DNA of 64,000 nt from Pedobacter hiemivivus. GTDB lineage: Bacteria > Bacteroidota > Bacteroidia > Sphingobacteriales > Sphingobacteriaceae. Location of the stretch: assembly GCF_004331685.1 (NCBI RefSeq), contig NZ_SJSM01000027.1:1-64000 (forward strand). The letters are read 5' to 3'. Positions 6,558 through 16,009 of this stretch are shown one piece after another (within the stretch, counting starts at the first letter, position 1; each line of letters starts with the position of its first letter). The notes under the pieces are model-generated. The model did not search any database. It was not told the DNA's origin and worked only from the letters and a program-made list of their open reading frames with translations. The position numbers and the translations under genes were made by a program.

Positions 6558-6785
6558 ATGAAAACGCTGTTCTATTTCCTTTTTTTTATGCTCATCAGCA
6601 TATCCTGTTTTGCAGACTCAACACAACAGGTAAAAAATACGGTAGCGTACAATGGCATAGGTATTGGTAGTGCACTTGCAGTTTCGATTTGCTGGTCAAG
6701 GACGCATTCGGTGCTAACTTCTGCTTTGGCAGGTTTGTTTGGCTGGCTATATGTAATCTATTACTTGATTATTAGGGAAAGGTAA
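6558..6785 (+). CDS. Small membrane protein, unknown function
   Basis: A 75-residue protein with an N-terminal hydrophobic signal segment (residues 3-18, ending SCFADS) and one further hydrophobic stretch (about 33-71) with the sequence LFGWLYVIYYLII near the end. Ala-Asp after the first segment could be a cleavage site. It sits alone between the WYL regulator and the sugar locus, and I do not recognise a family. It could be a minor membrane protein; coding status is supported by composition and good start context only. Confidence 0.55.
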   Translation: MKTLFYFLFFMLISISCFADSTQQVKNTVAYNGIGIGSALAVSICWSRTHSVLTSALAGLFGWLYVIYYLIIRER

Positions 6786-6977
6786 GCTACATGAAATTCT
6801 TGGCGAGTCCTTCGCCATTATTCATCAGTCAGGCAGTTCGTAGTTTACGAGATTTGAGAAAGATCCTACAAGGCTCTCTAAAAAGGCAAGAGGTTGATTT
6901 TTTTCGGAGCCATTTGGTATGCTCATAAAGTCCATCGAATTGAAATGTTAATCCATTCTTTATATTCCTTTTAGGGA

Positions 6978-6985
6978 TAAATTTG
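6978..6985 (+). promoter_or_regulatory. -7 promoter box of the GH95 gene
   Basis: TAAATTTG matches TAnnTTTG 21 nt before the GH95 start codon. No clear -33 box was found. Confidence 0.45.
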
Positions 6986-7005
6986 CATCATTACTTAATA
7001 ACCTT

Positions 7006-9342
7006 ATGACTATAAATTATAAATGCTTCGGTATTTTTATCTTTTTTTGGGTTGGAATACATCAAATATCTTTTGCACAGCGTAAACCGCTCCAGCTTTG
7101 GTATAGCAAGCCTGCAATGGTTTGGGAGGAGACTTTACCTGTAGGTAATGGAAGGTTGGGGATGACTCCTGATGGTGGGGTGTTCTCAGAGAAAATCATA
7201 TTGAATGACATTACGCTGTGGTCAGGAGCACCTCAGGATGCTAATAATTATAATGCTTATAAAGCACTTCCTGAAATTCGCAGATTGATCGCTGAAGGGA
7301 AAAATGATGAGGCGCAGGCTTTAGTCAATCAATCATTTGTTTGTACCGGAAATGGCTCTGGTTCGGTACCTTTCGGCTGTTTTCAGATGCTTGGTGAATT
7401 GAGCCTTGATTTCAACTATAAAGCTGGGGTAAAAGAATATACAAATTATAACCGGTATTTGGCTTTAGGCGATGCGCTAATCCATAGTAAGTACCGTATA
7501 GATGGCGTAAATTATACGAGGGAATATTTCTCCAGTTTTGATGATGACGTAAATGTGATCCGGATTACAAGTGATGTCCCGGGTCGTTTGAATTTCAGCA
7601 TTGCACTTAACAGACCTGAAAAGGCAGATATTAGGGTAATTGGCAACGAGTTGCAGATGTATGGTACCCTTGACAGCGGAACACCAGATCGGGGAATGAG
7701 TTACCTGTCCGCTGTCCGCGCAGTACTCAAAGGTGGAAAACAAACAGCAAAAGACAACCGTCTGGTTATCGAAAATGCGACTGAGGTAATCATTTACGTT
7801 TCGGCAGGTACGAGTTACAAAAATAAAGACTTTAGTGCCAGTGTGGCTGCGATGATGGCCAAGGCTGTAAAAAAGGACTATTTAAAACAAAAGGAAGCAC
7901 ATGTTGCTAATTTTCAGCGGCTCTATAACCGGGTGTACCTTGAACTTGGGGGAACCGACCTTAGTCATGTGCCGGTCAATGAAAGGCTAAAAAACTTTCG
8001 TTTGCATCCGGAGGCTGATAATGGGCTGCCGGTATTGTTTTATCAGTACGGAAGATATCTGGCTATTTCCAGCACCAGGAAAGGTTTATTGCCGCCCAAT
8101 TTGCAGGGACTTTGGGCGAATCAGATCCAGACACCCTGGAATGGTGATTACCATCTGGATGTAAATGTACAGATGAATCACTGGCCAATGGAGGTGAGTA
8201 ACCTTTCTGAGCTGAACCTTCCTCTGGCCGATCTGGTAGAAGGTATGGTTGCTCCGGGGCAGCGTACAGCTAAAGCCTATTACGATGCACCGGGATGGGT
8301 TGCACATGTGATCACCAACATATGGGGTTTTACCGAGCCGGGTGAAAGTGCTTCCTGGGGGGCAACTAAAGTTGGGTCGGGTTGGTTATGCAGTAACTTA
8401 TGGGATCATTATGCCTTCACTGAAGATCATGAATATCTACGGAAGATTTATCCGGTGCTAAAACAGGCAGCACTGTTTTACAGCAGCATGCTCATTAAGG
8501 ATGTTAAAAGCGGCTACCTGGTCACTTCCCCTTCTTCCTCACCTGAAAATACTTTTTATTTACCTAACGGTAAAACCGCCAGTATTTGCGCAGGCCCTAC
8601 AATTGACAATCAGATTATTCGTGAATTGTTTTCGAATGTAATTACTGCCAGCAGGATACTGAAGACGGATCAGGATTTCGCCACGGAACTGGAACGGAAA
8701 TTAAGCCATGTGCCGCCCGCAGGAATTATAGGAAAGGATGGGCGGTTATTGGAATGGATGGAAGATTATAAAGAGACTGACGCTCAACATCGTCATATTT
8801 CGCACTTATATGGTTTATTTCCGGCAGCATTGATCACATCCGATGGCACACCTGAACTGGCTGAGGCTTGTCGCCGAACCCTCGATGTGCGGGGTGATGA
8901 TGGGCCTAGCTGGAGTATCGCCTACAAATTGCTGTTCTGGGCACGTTTACACGACGGCGAGCGTAGTTATAAGCTCTTTAAGGAACTGCTTAAACCCACT
9001 TTGCGTACGGATATTAATTATGGAGCAGGAGGTGGGGTATACCCTAATTTGTTATCTGCAGGTCCGCCTTTCCAGATTGACGGTAATTTTGGAGGAGCTG
9101 CGGGGATTGCTGAAATGCTGATTCAGAGCCATACGGGAAAAATTGAGCTGCTCCCTGCTCTTCCGAATGCCTGGAAAGCTTCGGGGACAGTGAAGGGCTT
9201 AAAGGCAAGAGGAAATTACACCGTAGACTTTTCATGGAAAGATGGAAAGGTTACCACTTATCAGGTCCGTTCGGTAAAAAATAAAAAAGTAAAAGTACTG
9301 GTAAACGGAATAACCAGGGAAGAAAAGGTAAGCCCTAACTAA
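7006..9342 (+). CDS. Glycoside hydrolase family 95 (alpha-L-fucosidase type)
   Basis: A 778-residue secreted enzyme with signal peptide MTINYKCFGIFIFFW ending near SFAQ. The N-terminal beta domain carries LPVGNGRLG (residues about 46-54). The (alpha/alpha)6 catalytic domain shows DVNVQMNHWPMEVSNL, LLEWMEDYKETDAQHRH with the expected acid Glu, and DGNFGGAAGI with the catalytic-site Asp. These are the family hallmarks; members remove alpha-1,2-L-fucose by inversion, and some act on alpha-L- or D-galactosides, so specificity is open. It converges on araC with a 4-bp overlap and opens the sugar-utilisation locus. Confidence 0.88.
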   Translation: MTINYKCFGIFIFFWVGIHQISFAQRKPLQLWYSKPAMVWEETLPVGNGRLGMTPDGGVFSEKIILNDITLWSGAPQDANNYNAYKALPEIRRLIAEGKNDEAQALVNQSFVCTGNGSGSVPFGCFQMLGELSLDFNYKAGVKEYTNYNRYLALGDALIHSKYRIDGVNYTREYFSSFDDDVNVIRITSDVPGRLNFSIALNRPEKADIRVIGNELQMYGTLDSGTPDRGMSYLSAVRAVLKGGKQTAKDNRLVIENATEVIIYVSAGTSYKNKDFSASVAAMMAKAVKKDYLKQKEAHVANFQRLYNRVYLELGGTDLSHVPVNERLKNFRLHPEADNGLPVLFYQYGRYLAISSTRKGLLPPNLQGLWANQIQTPWNGDYHLDVNVQMNHWPMEVSNLSELNLPLADLVEGMVAPGQRTAKAYYDAPGWVAHVITNIWGFTEPGESASWGATKVGSGWLCSNLWDHYAFTEDHEYLRKIYPVLKQAALFYSSMLIKDVKSGYLVTSPSSSPENTFYLPNGKTASICAGPTIDNQIIRELFSNVITASRILKTDQDFATELERKLSHVPPAGIIGKDGRLLEWMEDYKETDAQHRHISHLYGLFPAALITSDGTPELAEACRRTLDVRGDDGPSWSIAYKLLFWARLHDGERSYKLFKELLKPTLRTDINYGAGGGVYPNLLSAGPPFQIDGNFGGAAGIAEMLIQSHTGKIELLPALPNAWKASGTVKGLKARGNYTVDFSWKDGKVTTYQVRSVKNKKVKVLVNGITREEKVSPN

Positions 9343-10223
9343 CGCTTATAGGCTTTTCGGTAGGCAGATGGCGACGTGCCGATCAATTTTGTGAACAATC
9401 GGGAAAAGTAATACTGATCGTCTATACCCAGTAATGCACAGATTTCTTTAATACTTTTATCCGTAAAATAAAGATATTGGCAGGACTGCTGTATTTTAAG
9501 CTGGTTCAGATAGGCAATTGGCGATTGTCCTGTTTTGGCTTTGAAGCTCCGGAGGTAGTGGGAAATGGATAAGTTTTGTTCATCGGCCAGCGCATTAATG
9601 CTAAGTTTTTTGTCCAGGTTAATTTTCATATAGGCGATGGAGTTACTCACCATGTCTATGCTGTAAACTGCTGGATTGATGTCTCTGTAGTAAATGAATG
9701 AAGTTAGGAAATAAAGCGATCGGAAATTCATAATTTCCATATCACGGGAACTGAAGCTTCTGTCGAGCGTATTAAAAATCTGGTCAAATGACTTGATCCG
9801 ATATTGCTCGAATGGGATGGAATGTACATGGAACGCGCCGTCGATCAAAGAACGCTCGTAGAGCTTACGTGAGTTTGTGCCGCTAAAATGCAGCCAGTAA
9901 ATACTCCATGGAGCTTTGTCTGAACTATAGTAACGATGTGGGGTGTTTTTTGGAATAATGAAAAAAGTATTCGCCTTTAGTAGGTATACTTCATCATTCA
10001 TTTCTATTTCGCCCTCTCCGTCTATACAATATAGGAGGATAAATTCACTCGCACCCCGTGGACGTTCGCACTCATGACCATCGGCATGTGGATAATAGCC
10101 TAAAGCTGTGAGGTAAAAGGAACTGATCAACGGGTTTTCTTTAATCTCTTTTCTGATATTTGGAGTTAAAACAATCATTCTCTGTCCAAGAAAACCTTCC
10201 ATGATTTTTTTTTGTTCTTCCAT
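9339..10223 (-). CDS. AraC-family regulator of the sugar locus
   Basis: A 294-residue protein with an N-terminal cupin-like sugar-binding half (FILLYCIDGEGEIEMN, PHRYY) and a C-terminal double HTH (about 190-292; LADEQNLSISHYLRSFK and IKEICALLGIDDQYYFSRLF). The pattern SxxxYRK at the end is typical of the family. It lies between GH95 and susC and is divergent from susC. Two copies of a 35-bp element lie in the araC-susC gap, the likely binding sites. Inducer unknown. Confidence 0.9.
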   Translation of the reverse strand: MEEQKKIMEGFLGQRMIVLTPNIRKEIKENPLISSFYLTALGYYPHADGHECERPRGASEFILLYCIDGEGEIEMNDEVYLLKANTFFIIPKNTPHRYYSSDKAPWSIYWLHFSGTNSRKLYERSLIDGAFHVHSIPFEQYRIKSFDQIFNTLDRSFSSRDMEIMNFRSLYFLTSFIYYRDINPAVYSIDMVSNSIAYMKINLDKKLSINALADEQNLSISHYLRSFKAKTGQSPIAYLNQLKIQQSCQYLYFTDKSIKEICALLGIDDQYYFSRLFTKLIGTSPSAYRKAYKR

Positions 10224-10280
10224 TCTATTTGGTTAGGGGTGATACAAATATAACCTAAACATTTGCATATGAAAAGAGTA

Positions 10281-10315
10281 TATTATCCATTATTACGATT
10301 AATTTATACATTTTT
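10281..10315 (+). repeat. 35-bp putative AraC operator, copy 1
   Basis: This 35-bp element matches the element at 10476-10510 at 28 of 35 bases, in the same orientation; shared blocks include TTAATT and TACATTTT. It lies 58 bp upstream of the araC start. TAGCTTAA, a possible -7 box, follows 17 nt later at 10333-10340. Confidence 0.6.
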
Positions 10316-10387
10316 CGATAAGCTGAATATGATAGCTTAATGTTTAATCACAGGTGTATCTTGATTTTAAGCTAATCATCTATGGAC

Positions 10388-10424
10388 AAGCTACTTTTGG
10401 TGAAAACTTGAAGTGGCTTTTTTT
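10388..10424 (+). terminator. Intrinsic terminator between the two AraC sites
   Basis: AAGCTACTT (10388-10396) and AAGTGGCTT (10411-10419) form a 9-bp stem with one G-U, followed by seven T residues. It ends any transcript started at the promoter-like copy 1 before susC, so it could define a short RNA of about 80 nt. Confidence 0.65.
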
Positions 10425-10475
10425 GTGATAAGATTTTTTCTAATGGTATTTACCGCAGGAGTGTTGAAATGATTT

Positions 10476-10510
10476 TATTGTCCATCATTATGGTTAATTA
10501 GTACATTTTC
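10476..10510 (+). promoter_or_regulatory. 35-bp putative AraC operator, copy 2, susC promoter
   Basis: Second copy of the element (28/35 identical to copy 1). TAGCTTTA, close to the -7 consensus, follows 18 nt later at 10529-10536, about 190 nt before susC. This is the likely regulated promoter of the SusC/D operon. Confidence 0.6.
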
Positions 10511-10727
10511 TGACTGCCGATTATCGAATAGCTTTACTTTACCAAATATAAACTTAAACCACTCGTTATGACCGCTATTTTTATTCCATTTAAGATCTGG
10601 ACAATTGATGATCTGCTTTTACAGGCATTTAGTTTTTTGTTTGTAACGCCGTACTTATTCGTACGCGCCTAATCCCTATATCTCTAACGCACACACTAAA
10701 CTGGTTAAAAAAACTTAATTCATATTT

Positions 10728-13700
10728 ATGAAATACATTTACATTTTTAGTAAAGGTCGATGGGCATCAGCATGGCTGCTGTTATGCTTTTTTACGATTG
10801 TGGGGAATAAGGCCTACTCACAGGAACCTGTAAAGATTACCATTATTGGTACGGTAATGGATACATTGAACAGGAAGATTCCGGGAGCAACTGTAGTTGT
10901 CGTAGGCAACTCCCAAATTGGAACCCAAACCGATGCAAATGGTAAATTTGTGCTCGATGTAAATGAGGGTGTTATCCTTCGGGTCTCTTATGTTGGCTAC
11001 AAGGAAAAGCGTTTCACCGCTTCGTCCGCTAACAAAGTTGTAACCATTCAGTTGCTAGAAGATAACATGCTGGCCGACGAGGTAGTTATTACAGCAATGG
11101 GACAAAAGCAGCGAAAAGAGGCTGTGGTAGGCTCGGTAACCACCATTAAACCTGGTGATTTAAAGATCCCTGCAAGTAACTTGACCACGGCACTTGCAGG
11201 GCAGGCTGCAGGTATCATTGCTTATCAGCGCAGTGGACAACCAGGGCAAGATAATGCTTCCTTCTTTATCCGGGGGGTAACTACCTTTGGTTATAAGCAA
11301 GATCCTTTAATCCTGATCGATAATGTAGAGTTGACCTCAAATGATCTGGCTCGTTTGCAGCCGGATGATATTGCTAGTTTCACTATACTGAAAGATGCCA
11401 GTTCAACAGCACTTTATGGTGCCCGGGGGGCCAATGGTGTAATTCTGGTAAGTACTAAAGAAGGTAAAGAGGGAAAGACTAATATTAATTTTCGTTCAGA
11501 ATATTCGTTATCCCAATCTACCCAAACACTTAACCTGGTGGATCCTATTGAATACATGAACCTTTATAATGAGGCTTCATTAACCCGTGATCCGGCTTTG
11601 CCTTTACCGTTCGCGCCAATAAAAATACAAAATACAAAAGCTACCCTTGCAGGTGCACCAGGCAGTAACCAATATGTATATCCTGCGGTTGATTGGATAG
11701 GTATGTTGTTTAAAGACAGGGCTACGACACAACGTAATAATCTAAGCGTTAGTGGCGGGGGTGGTGTGGCCAAATACTATATTTCAGGCTCTTATAATGT
11801 GGATAACGGAATTTTAAAAACAGATATACGTAATAATAATAAAAACAACGTTAATTTCAAGAATTACCAGTTGCGTTCAAACATTAATGTTAACCTCTCT
11901 AAATCTACCGAACTTATTGTGAGGCTTTCAGGCACTTTTAGTGATTACAACGGACCGATTACTTTAGATGGTTCCTTTGCATCTGATCTGTATGCCATCG
12001 CCTCACACGCCAGTCCGGTTGAGTTCCCGGCCTATTATCCTGCTGATGAAGCCAATGCCGGGGCTAAGCATATCCTGTTTGGAAACGTAGGCGGACCGAA
12101 TGGAACGCAAAATAATAGTATTCTTTATCCAAACGGAAATCCGTACGCGCAACTGCTGAAGGGGCACAAAAACTCGTCTGAATCGCGTATGTCTGCACAG
12201 CTGGAGCTTAATCAGAATTTCGATTTTATAACGGAGGGCCTTAAATTAAGAGGCATCTTTAATACCAATAGGTATTCTTATTTTGATTCCCAGCTTTCAT
12301 ATACTCCTTATTTCTATAGTGCAAATGGTTATGATAAAATAGCTAATACTTATTCCCTATCCTGGCTTAACCCTATGAAGGGATCGTCATTCGGCAATGT
12401 GCCTACAGAATATTTAGTGTATAGTAAAAATGAGCCTAATGCCAATTCCTTCTATTATATACAGACTGCTCTAGACTATAACAGGAAGTTTGGAAACCAC
12501 ACATTAAGTTCCACTTTAATCGGTACCGCACAGCAGACCTTATATTCAAGTGCTAAAGATCCAAGAACAGAGACAACTACTTTACCTTATTCTTTGCCGT
12601 TCAGAAATCTTGGTTTGGCAGGCCGGGCAACCTATTCATTTAAGGATAGATATTTTGTCGAGTTTAACTTTGGCTACAATGGGTCTGAACGTTTTTCCGA
12701 TAACAACCGGTATGGTTTTTTTCCTACAATTGGTGCGGCTTGGGTGCCGTCAAACGAAGCTTTTTGGAAGCAGAACGATATTGTTAACCGTTTAAAGATC
12801 CGATTTAGCCATGGTCTGGTGGGTAACGATGCGATTGGTTCACAACGGTTTTTCTATCTTTCAGATGTTGAGTTGAATGGGGGTAACTTTGCTCAGTTTG
12901 GTATCAATAACCAAAATCAGTTAAACGGTGTAACCATCAGAAGTTATGCCAATTCCAACATTACCTGGGAAACCTCAAGGCAAACCAATTTGGCAGCAGA
13001 GGTTACTTTGCTGAAAAACTTAAATCTTATTGCCGAATTTTATAAAAACCACCGTTATGATATATTACGCAAGCGAAACATACCTGCGACTGAAGGTTTC
13101 GAAGCGGATGTTTTAACCAATCTGGGGGTGGTTGATTCAGAAGGTATAGACTTATCACTTGACTATAAACAAAATTTTAACAGTGGCCTGTGGGCTGCAG
13201 TTCGAGGCAACTTCACCTATTCCACAAATAAATATACGTATATAGAAGAACCCAATTACCCTGAAACCTGGAGACATTTTATGGGTCAGCCAATTAGCCG
13301 TGGCTATGGATTTATTGCAGAACGTTTATTTGTTGATGATGCTGAAGTTGCCAATTCGCCTAAGCAGCAGTTTAATACGGTTGATGCTTACGACAATAAA
13401 ATTCTGGGAGAGCTGCCAAAAGCAGGTGATATTAAATATCGCGATGTAAATGGAGATGGAAAGCTTGATGATTTGGATATGGTATTCATGGGCTATCCAA
13501 CTACTCCTGAAATCGTTTACGGCTTTGGTCTTTCAACAGGCTATAAAGGGTTTGACCTGTCGGCATTTTTCCAGGGGCAAGCGAGGGTATCGTTCTTTAT
13601 CGATCCAAAAAAGGTAAGCCCATTTTTAGAACGTAATGTAAAATATGTAGAGGGCAGGGCGCAAGTATTACAGGAATTTGCGGACAGTCACTGGTCAGAA

Positions 13701-14012
13701 GAAAATCAGGATCTGTATGCAACTTATCCGCGTTTAGGCACGAGTAATTCTATAATTGCCAACAATTTACAATCCAGCTCCTGGTGGCTCAGAGACGGTA
13801 GCTTTATCCGGTTAAAATCACTTGAAGTTGGATATACGCTGCCAAAAAACATTTTAAAATCGTTAAGGGTTTCAAACTGCCGCTTTTACTTTAATGGATT
13901 GAACCTGGTAACCTGGAGCCCATTTAAAATATGGGATCCGGAGTTGGGAGGCAATGGATTTGCTTATCCAATACAAAAAGTGTTCAATTTCGGCTTAAAC
14001 GTAAATTTATAA
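10728..14012 (+). CDS. SusC/RagA-type TonB-linked outer membrane transporter
   Basis: The 1094-residue protein has a signal peptide (about 1-32, ending AYSQ), a carboxypeptidase-regulatory-like beta domain (about 38-110, GTVMDTLNRKIPGATV), a plug domain (PLILIDNVELT; ILKDASSTALYGARGANG) and a long beta-barrel ending in VFNFGLNVNL. SusC proteins form the energised pore for oligosaccharide import, capped by SusD. susD follows directly. No anti-sigma-interacting STN domain is apparent, consistent with AraC rather than ECF-sigma control. Confidence 0.95.
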   Translation: MKYIYIFSKGRWASAWLLLCFFTIVGNKAYSQEPVKITIIGTVMDTLNRKIPGATVVVVGNSQIGTQTDANGKFVLDVNEGVILRVSYVGYKEKRFTASSANKVVTIQLLEDNMLADEVVITAMGQKQRKEAVVGSVTTIKPGDLKIPASNLTTALAGQAAGIIAYQRSGQPGQDNASFFIRGVTTFGYKQDPLILIDNVELTSNDLARLQPDDIASFTILKDASSTALYGARGANGVILVSTKEGKEGKTNINFRSEYSLSQSTQTLNLVDPIEYMNLYNEASLTRDPALPLPFAPIKIQNTKATLAGAPGSNQYVYPAVDWIGMLFKDRATTQRNNLSVSGGGGVAKYYISGSYNVDNGILKTDIRNNNKNNVNFKNYQLRSNINVNLSKSTELIVRLSGTFSDYNGPITLDGSFASDLYAIASHASPVEFPAYYPADEANAGAKHILFGNVGGPNGTQNNSILYPNGNPYAQLLKGHKNSSESRMSAQLELNQNFDFITEGLKLRGIFNTNRYSYFDSQLSYTPYFYSANGYDKIANTYSLSWLNPMKGSSFGNVPTEYLVYSKNEPNANSFYYIQTALDYNRKFGNHTLSSTLIGTAQQTLYSSAKDPRTETTTLPYSLPFRNLGLAGRATYSFKDRYFVEFNFGYNGSERFSDNNRYGFFPTIGAAWVPSNEAFWKQNDIVNRLKIRFSHGLVGNDAIGSQRFFYLSDVELNGGNFAQFGINNQNQLNGVTIRSYANSNITWETSRQTNLAAEVTLLKNLNLIAEFYKNHRYDILRKRNIPATEGFEADVLTNLGVVDSEGIDLSLDYKQNFNSGLWAAVRGNFTYSTNKYTYIEEPNYPETWRHFMGQPISRGYGFIAERLFVDDAEVANSPKQQFNTVDAYDNKILGELPKAGDIKYRDVNGDGKLDDLDMVFMGYPTTPEIVYGFGLSTGYKGFDLSAFFQGQARVSFFIDPKKVSPFLERNVKYVEGRAQVLQEFADSHWSEENQDLYATYPRLGTSNSIIANNLQSSSWWLRDGSFIRLKSLEVGYTLPKNILKSLRVSNCRFYFNGLNLVTWSPFKIWDPELGGNGFAYPIQKVFNFGLNVNL

Positions 14013-14033
14013 TTGTCAATAAATACAAAAGAT

Positions 14034-15971
14034 ATGAAATTCTATTATAAACTGACTTGCGTTGTTGTGCTATGTATCACAGGCCTGTCGTGTAAAAAAT
14101 TTCTGGATGTCGTTCCCAATAATGTGGGTACGCTTGATTACGCCTTTTCAAATAGAAATGAAGCAGAAAATTACCTTTTTGGATGTTATAATACTTACCA
14201 GAATTTAAACCGGGAGGTCGAAAATAATGTTGGCTTTGTAACGTCTTCAGAAATTATCTATCCGCTTGGCCTCGATGATCATCCTTTTAACACAATTAAA
14301 TCACCGGGCTTTAAACTGATCAGAGGGGGCATACAAAATGCATCAGACCCCGTAATTGACTACTGGACTGGAGGTAACGGTGGCCAGGCGCTTTATCTTG
14401 CCTTAAGAAGATGTAATATCATGCTCGAAAATATTGATAAGCCCTTTGATTTGAAAGAGCCTGAAAAGAAAAGATGGATCGCTGAGGTTAAATTTTTAAA
14501 AGCATTTTACCATTACTATTTAATCAGGTTATATGGGCCGATTTCATTAGCTAAAGAGAACAGGGCAATTGATGGGTCAATAGAAGCAACAAAAGTTAAA
14601 AGGGCCACCGTTGATGAATCCTTTGCTTATGTAAACCAGTTGTTAGACGAAGCTATACCCGATTTGCCTGCCGTGCTCACAAATAGACTTTTAGAGTTAG
14701 GAAGGCCTACCAGATCTATCGGTATGGCTTTAAAGGCCGAAGTATTAATTACAGCTGCAAGCCCCTTATTTAATGGTAATCCTGATTATGCTAATTTTAA
14801 AGATAAGGATGGTATAAATCTTTTTTCAACTACAGTTGATCCTCAAAAATGGGCATTAGCCGCCAAAGCTTGTAAAGACGCTATTGACGAGGTCATAGCA
14901 CGGGGCGGGGATTTATATAACAGGATTCCTACTGATAAAGTAAATGATGTTTCCAACGAACTGAAACAAGTGTTAAAACTGCAATCGGTTATTACTGAAA
15001 ACTGGGATCAAAACCCGGAGTTGATTATTTCCTCACAGTATGATTTTGCTTATCAGGGCTTTATCTTCCCTAAACTTAATCAGGAGTCGGTTTCTTTGGG
15101 TAACAGCTATCCTTCAAATTGGTCAGTACCAATTTCTACTACCGAGTTGTTTTACACCAAAAATGGTGTGCCTATAAATGAGGATAATAGTGGTGTGTTT
15201 GATTACACCAACAGAAATAGTTCCCAGTTTGGCGATGATGCGAACAAGCATTACTTAAAACAAGGCTATGAAACTGCAAAAGCTAATTTTAACCGTGAAC
15301 CAAGATTTTACGCAGCTCTAGGTTTTGACGGTGGTATCTGGTTTGGCAATGATAAGGGAAATGAGAGTGAGGCAGATTACGTACAGGCCAGGGGGGCATT
15401 CGCACTTGCGGGACCTAAAAGTACATACGCCACAAATGTTACCGGATACTGGCCTAAAAAACTAGTTCACTATAGATCTATCATGAACCAGCGTGTCAGT
15501 TTTGCTAATTTTAAACTACCTGTTATGCGTTTAGCTGGTTTATATTTATTATATGCCGAGGCGCTGAATGAAGAAGGAATGGCCTCTAAATCAGATGTTT
15601 TATTATGGGTAGATAAGGTCCGTACCAGGGCCGGCTTACCTGGGGTAGCAACTGCATGGCAAACATATTCCAATAGGCCAGGTAAGCCTGATACTAAAGA
15701 AGGCAGAAGAGAGATCATCCGTCAGGAAAGAAGAATAGAATTGTGTTTTGAAGGCCAGGCGGGTTGGGATTTGCGGCGTTGGAAGGAGTTGCAGGGCGTG
15801 TTGAGCAGACCTTTGCAAGGTTGGAGTATAAATGAAGGGGCTGCAGCAAATTATTACAGACCCAGAACAGTAATGGTTCCAACTTTTGGATTAAAGGATT
15901 ATTTATGGCCGATAAAAAATACTGAAGTCGTTGTAAATGAAAAGCTGGCTCAAACCATCTATTGGAAATAG
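14034..15971 (+). CDS. SusD/RagB-type glycan-binding lipoprotein
   Basis: I start at ATG 14034, which gives MKFYYKLTC and a lipoprotein signal with lipobox GLSC followed by KK; a TTG start at 14013 abutting susC is less likely. The 645-residue protein has the family features: FLDVVPNN after the signal, TPR-like helices with KFLKAFYHYYLIRLYGPI near 160, and the C-terminal RRIELCFEGQAGWDLRRW typical of RagB/SusD. It sits on the cell surface as the lid of the SusC pore. Confidence 0.95.
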   Translation: MKFYYKLTCVVVLCITGLSCKKFLDVVPNNVGTLDYAFSNRNEAENYLFGCYNTYQNLNREVENNVGFVTSSEIIYPLGLDDHPFNTIKSPGFKLIRGGIQNASDPVIDYWTGGNGGQALYLALRRCNIMLENIDKPFDLKEPEKKRWIAEVKFLKAFYHYYLIRLYGPISLAKENRAIDGSIEATKVKRATVDESFAYVNQLLDEAIPDLPAVLTNRLLELGRPTRSIGMALKAEVLITAASPLFNGNPDYANFKDKDGINLFSTTVDPQKWALAAKACKDAIDEVIARGGDLYNRIPTDKVNDVSNELKQVLKLQSVITENWDQNPELIISSQYDFAYQGFIFPKLNQESVSLGNSYPSNWSVPISTTELFYTKNGVPINEDNSGVFDYTNRNSSQFGDDANKHYLKQGYETAKANFNREPRFYAALGFDGGIWFGNDKGNESEADYVQARGAFALAGPKSTYATNVTGYWPKKLVHYRSIMNQRVSFANFKLPVMRLAGLYLLYAEALNEEGMASKSDVLLWVDKVRTRAGLPGVATAWQTYSNRPGKPDTKEGRREIIRQERRIELCFEGQAGWDLRRWKELQGVLSRPLQGWSINEGAAANYYRPRTVMVPTFGLKDYLWPIKNTEVVVNEKLAQTIYWK

Positions 15972-16009
15972 TTTAAATTTTATCGGTCAATATTTAAAAA
16001 TTTATACAG

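Noticed and set aside
10561..10670. A 33-codon frame (MTAIFIPFKIW) between the AraC site and susC.
   Set aside because: Short, no conserved features and no start signal; probably chance.
14013..14033. Upstream TTG start for SusD.
   Set aside because: ATG 14034 gives a proper lipoprotein signal peptide; the TTG would displace it with seven extra polar residues.
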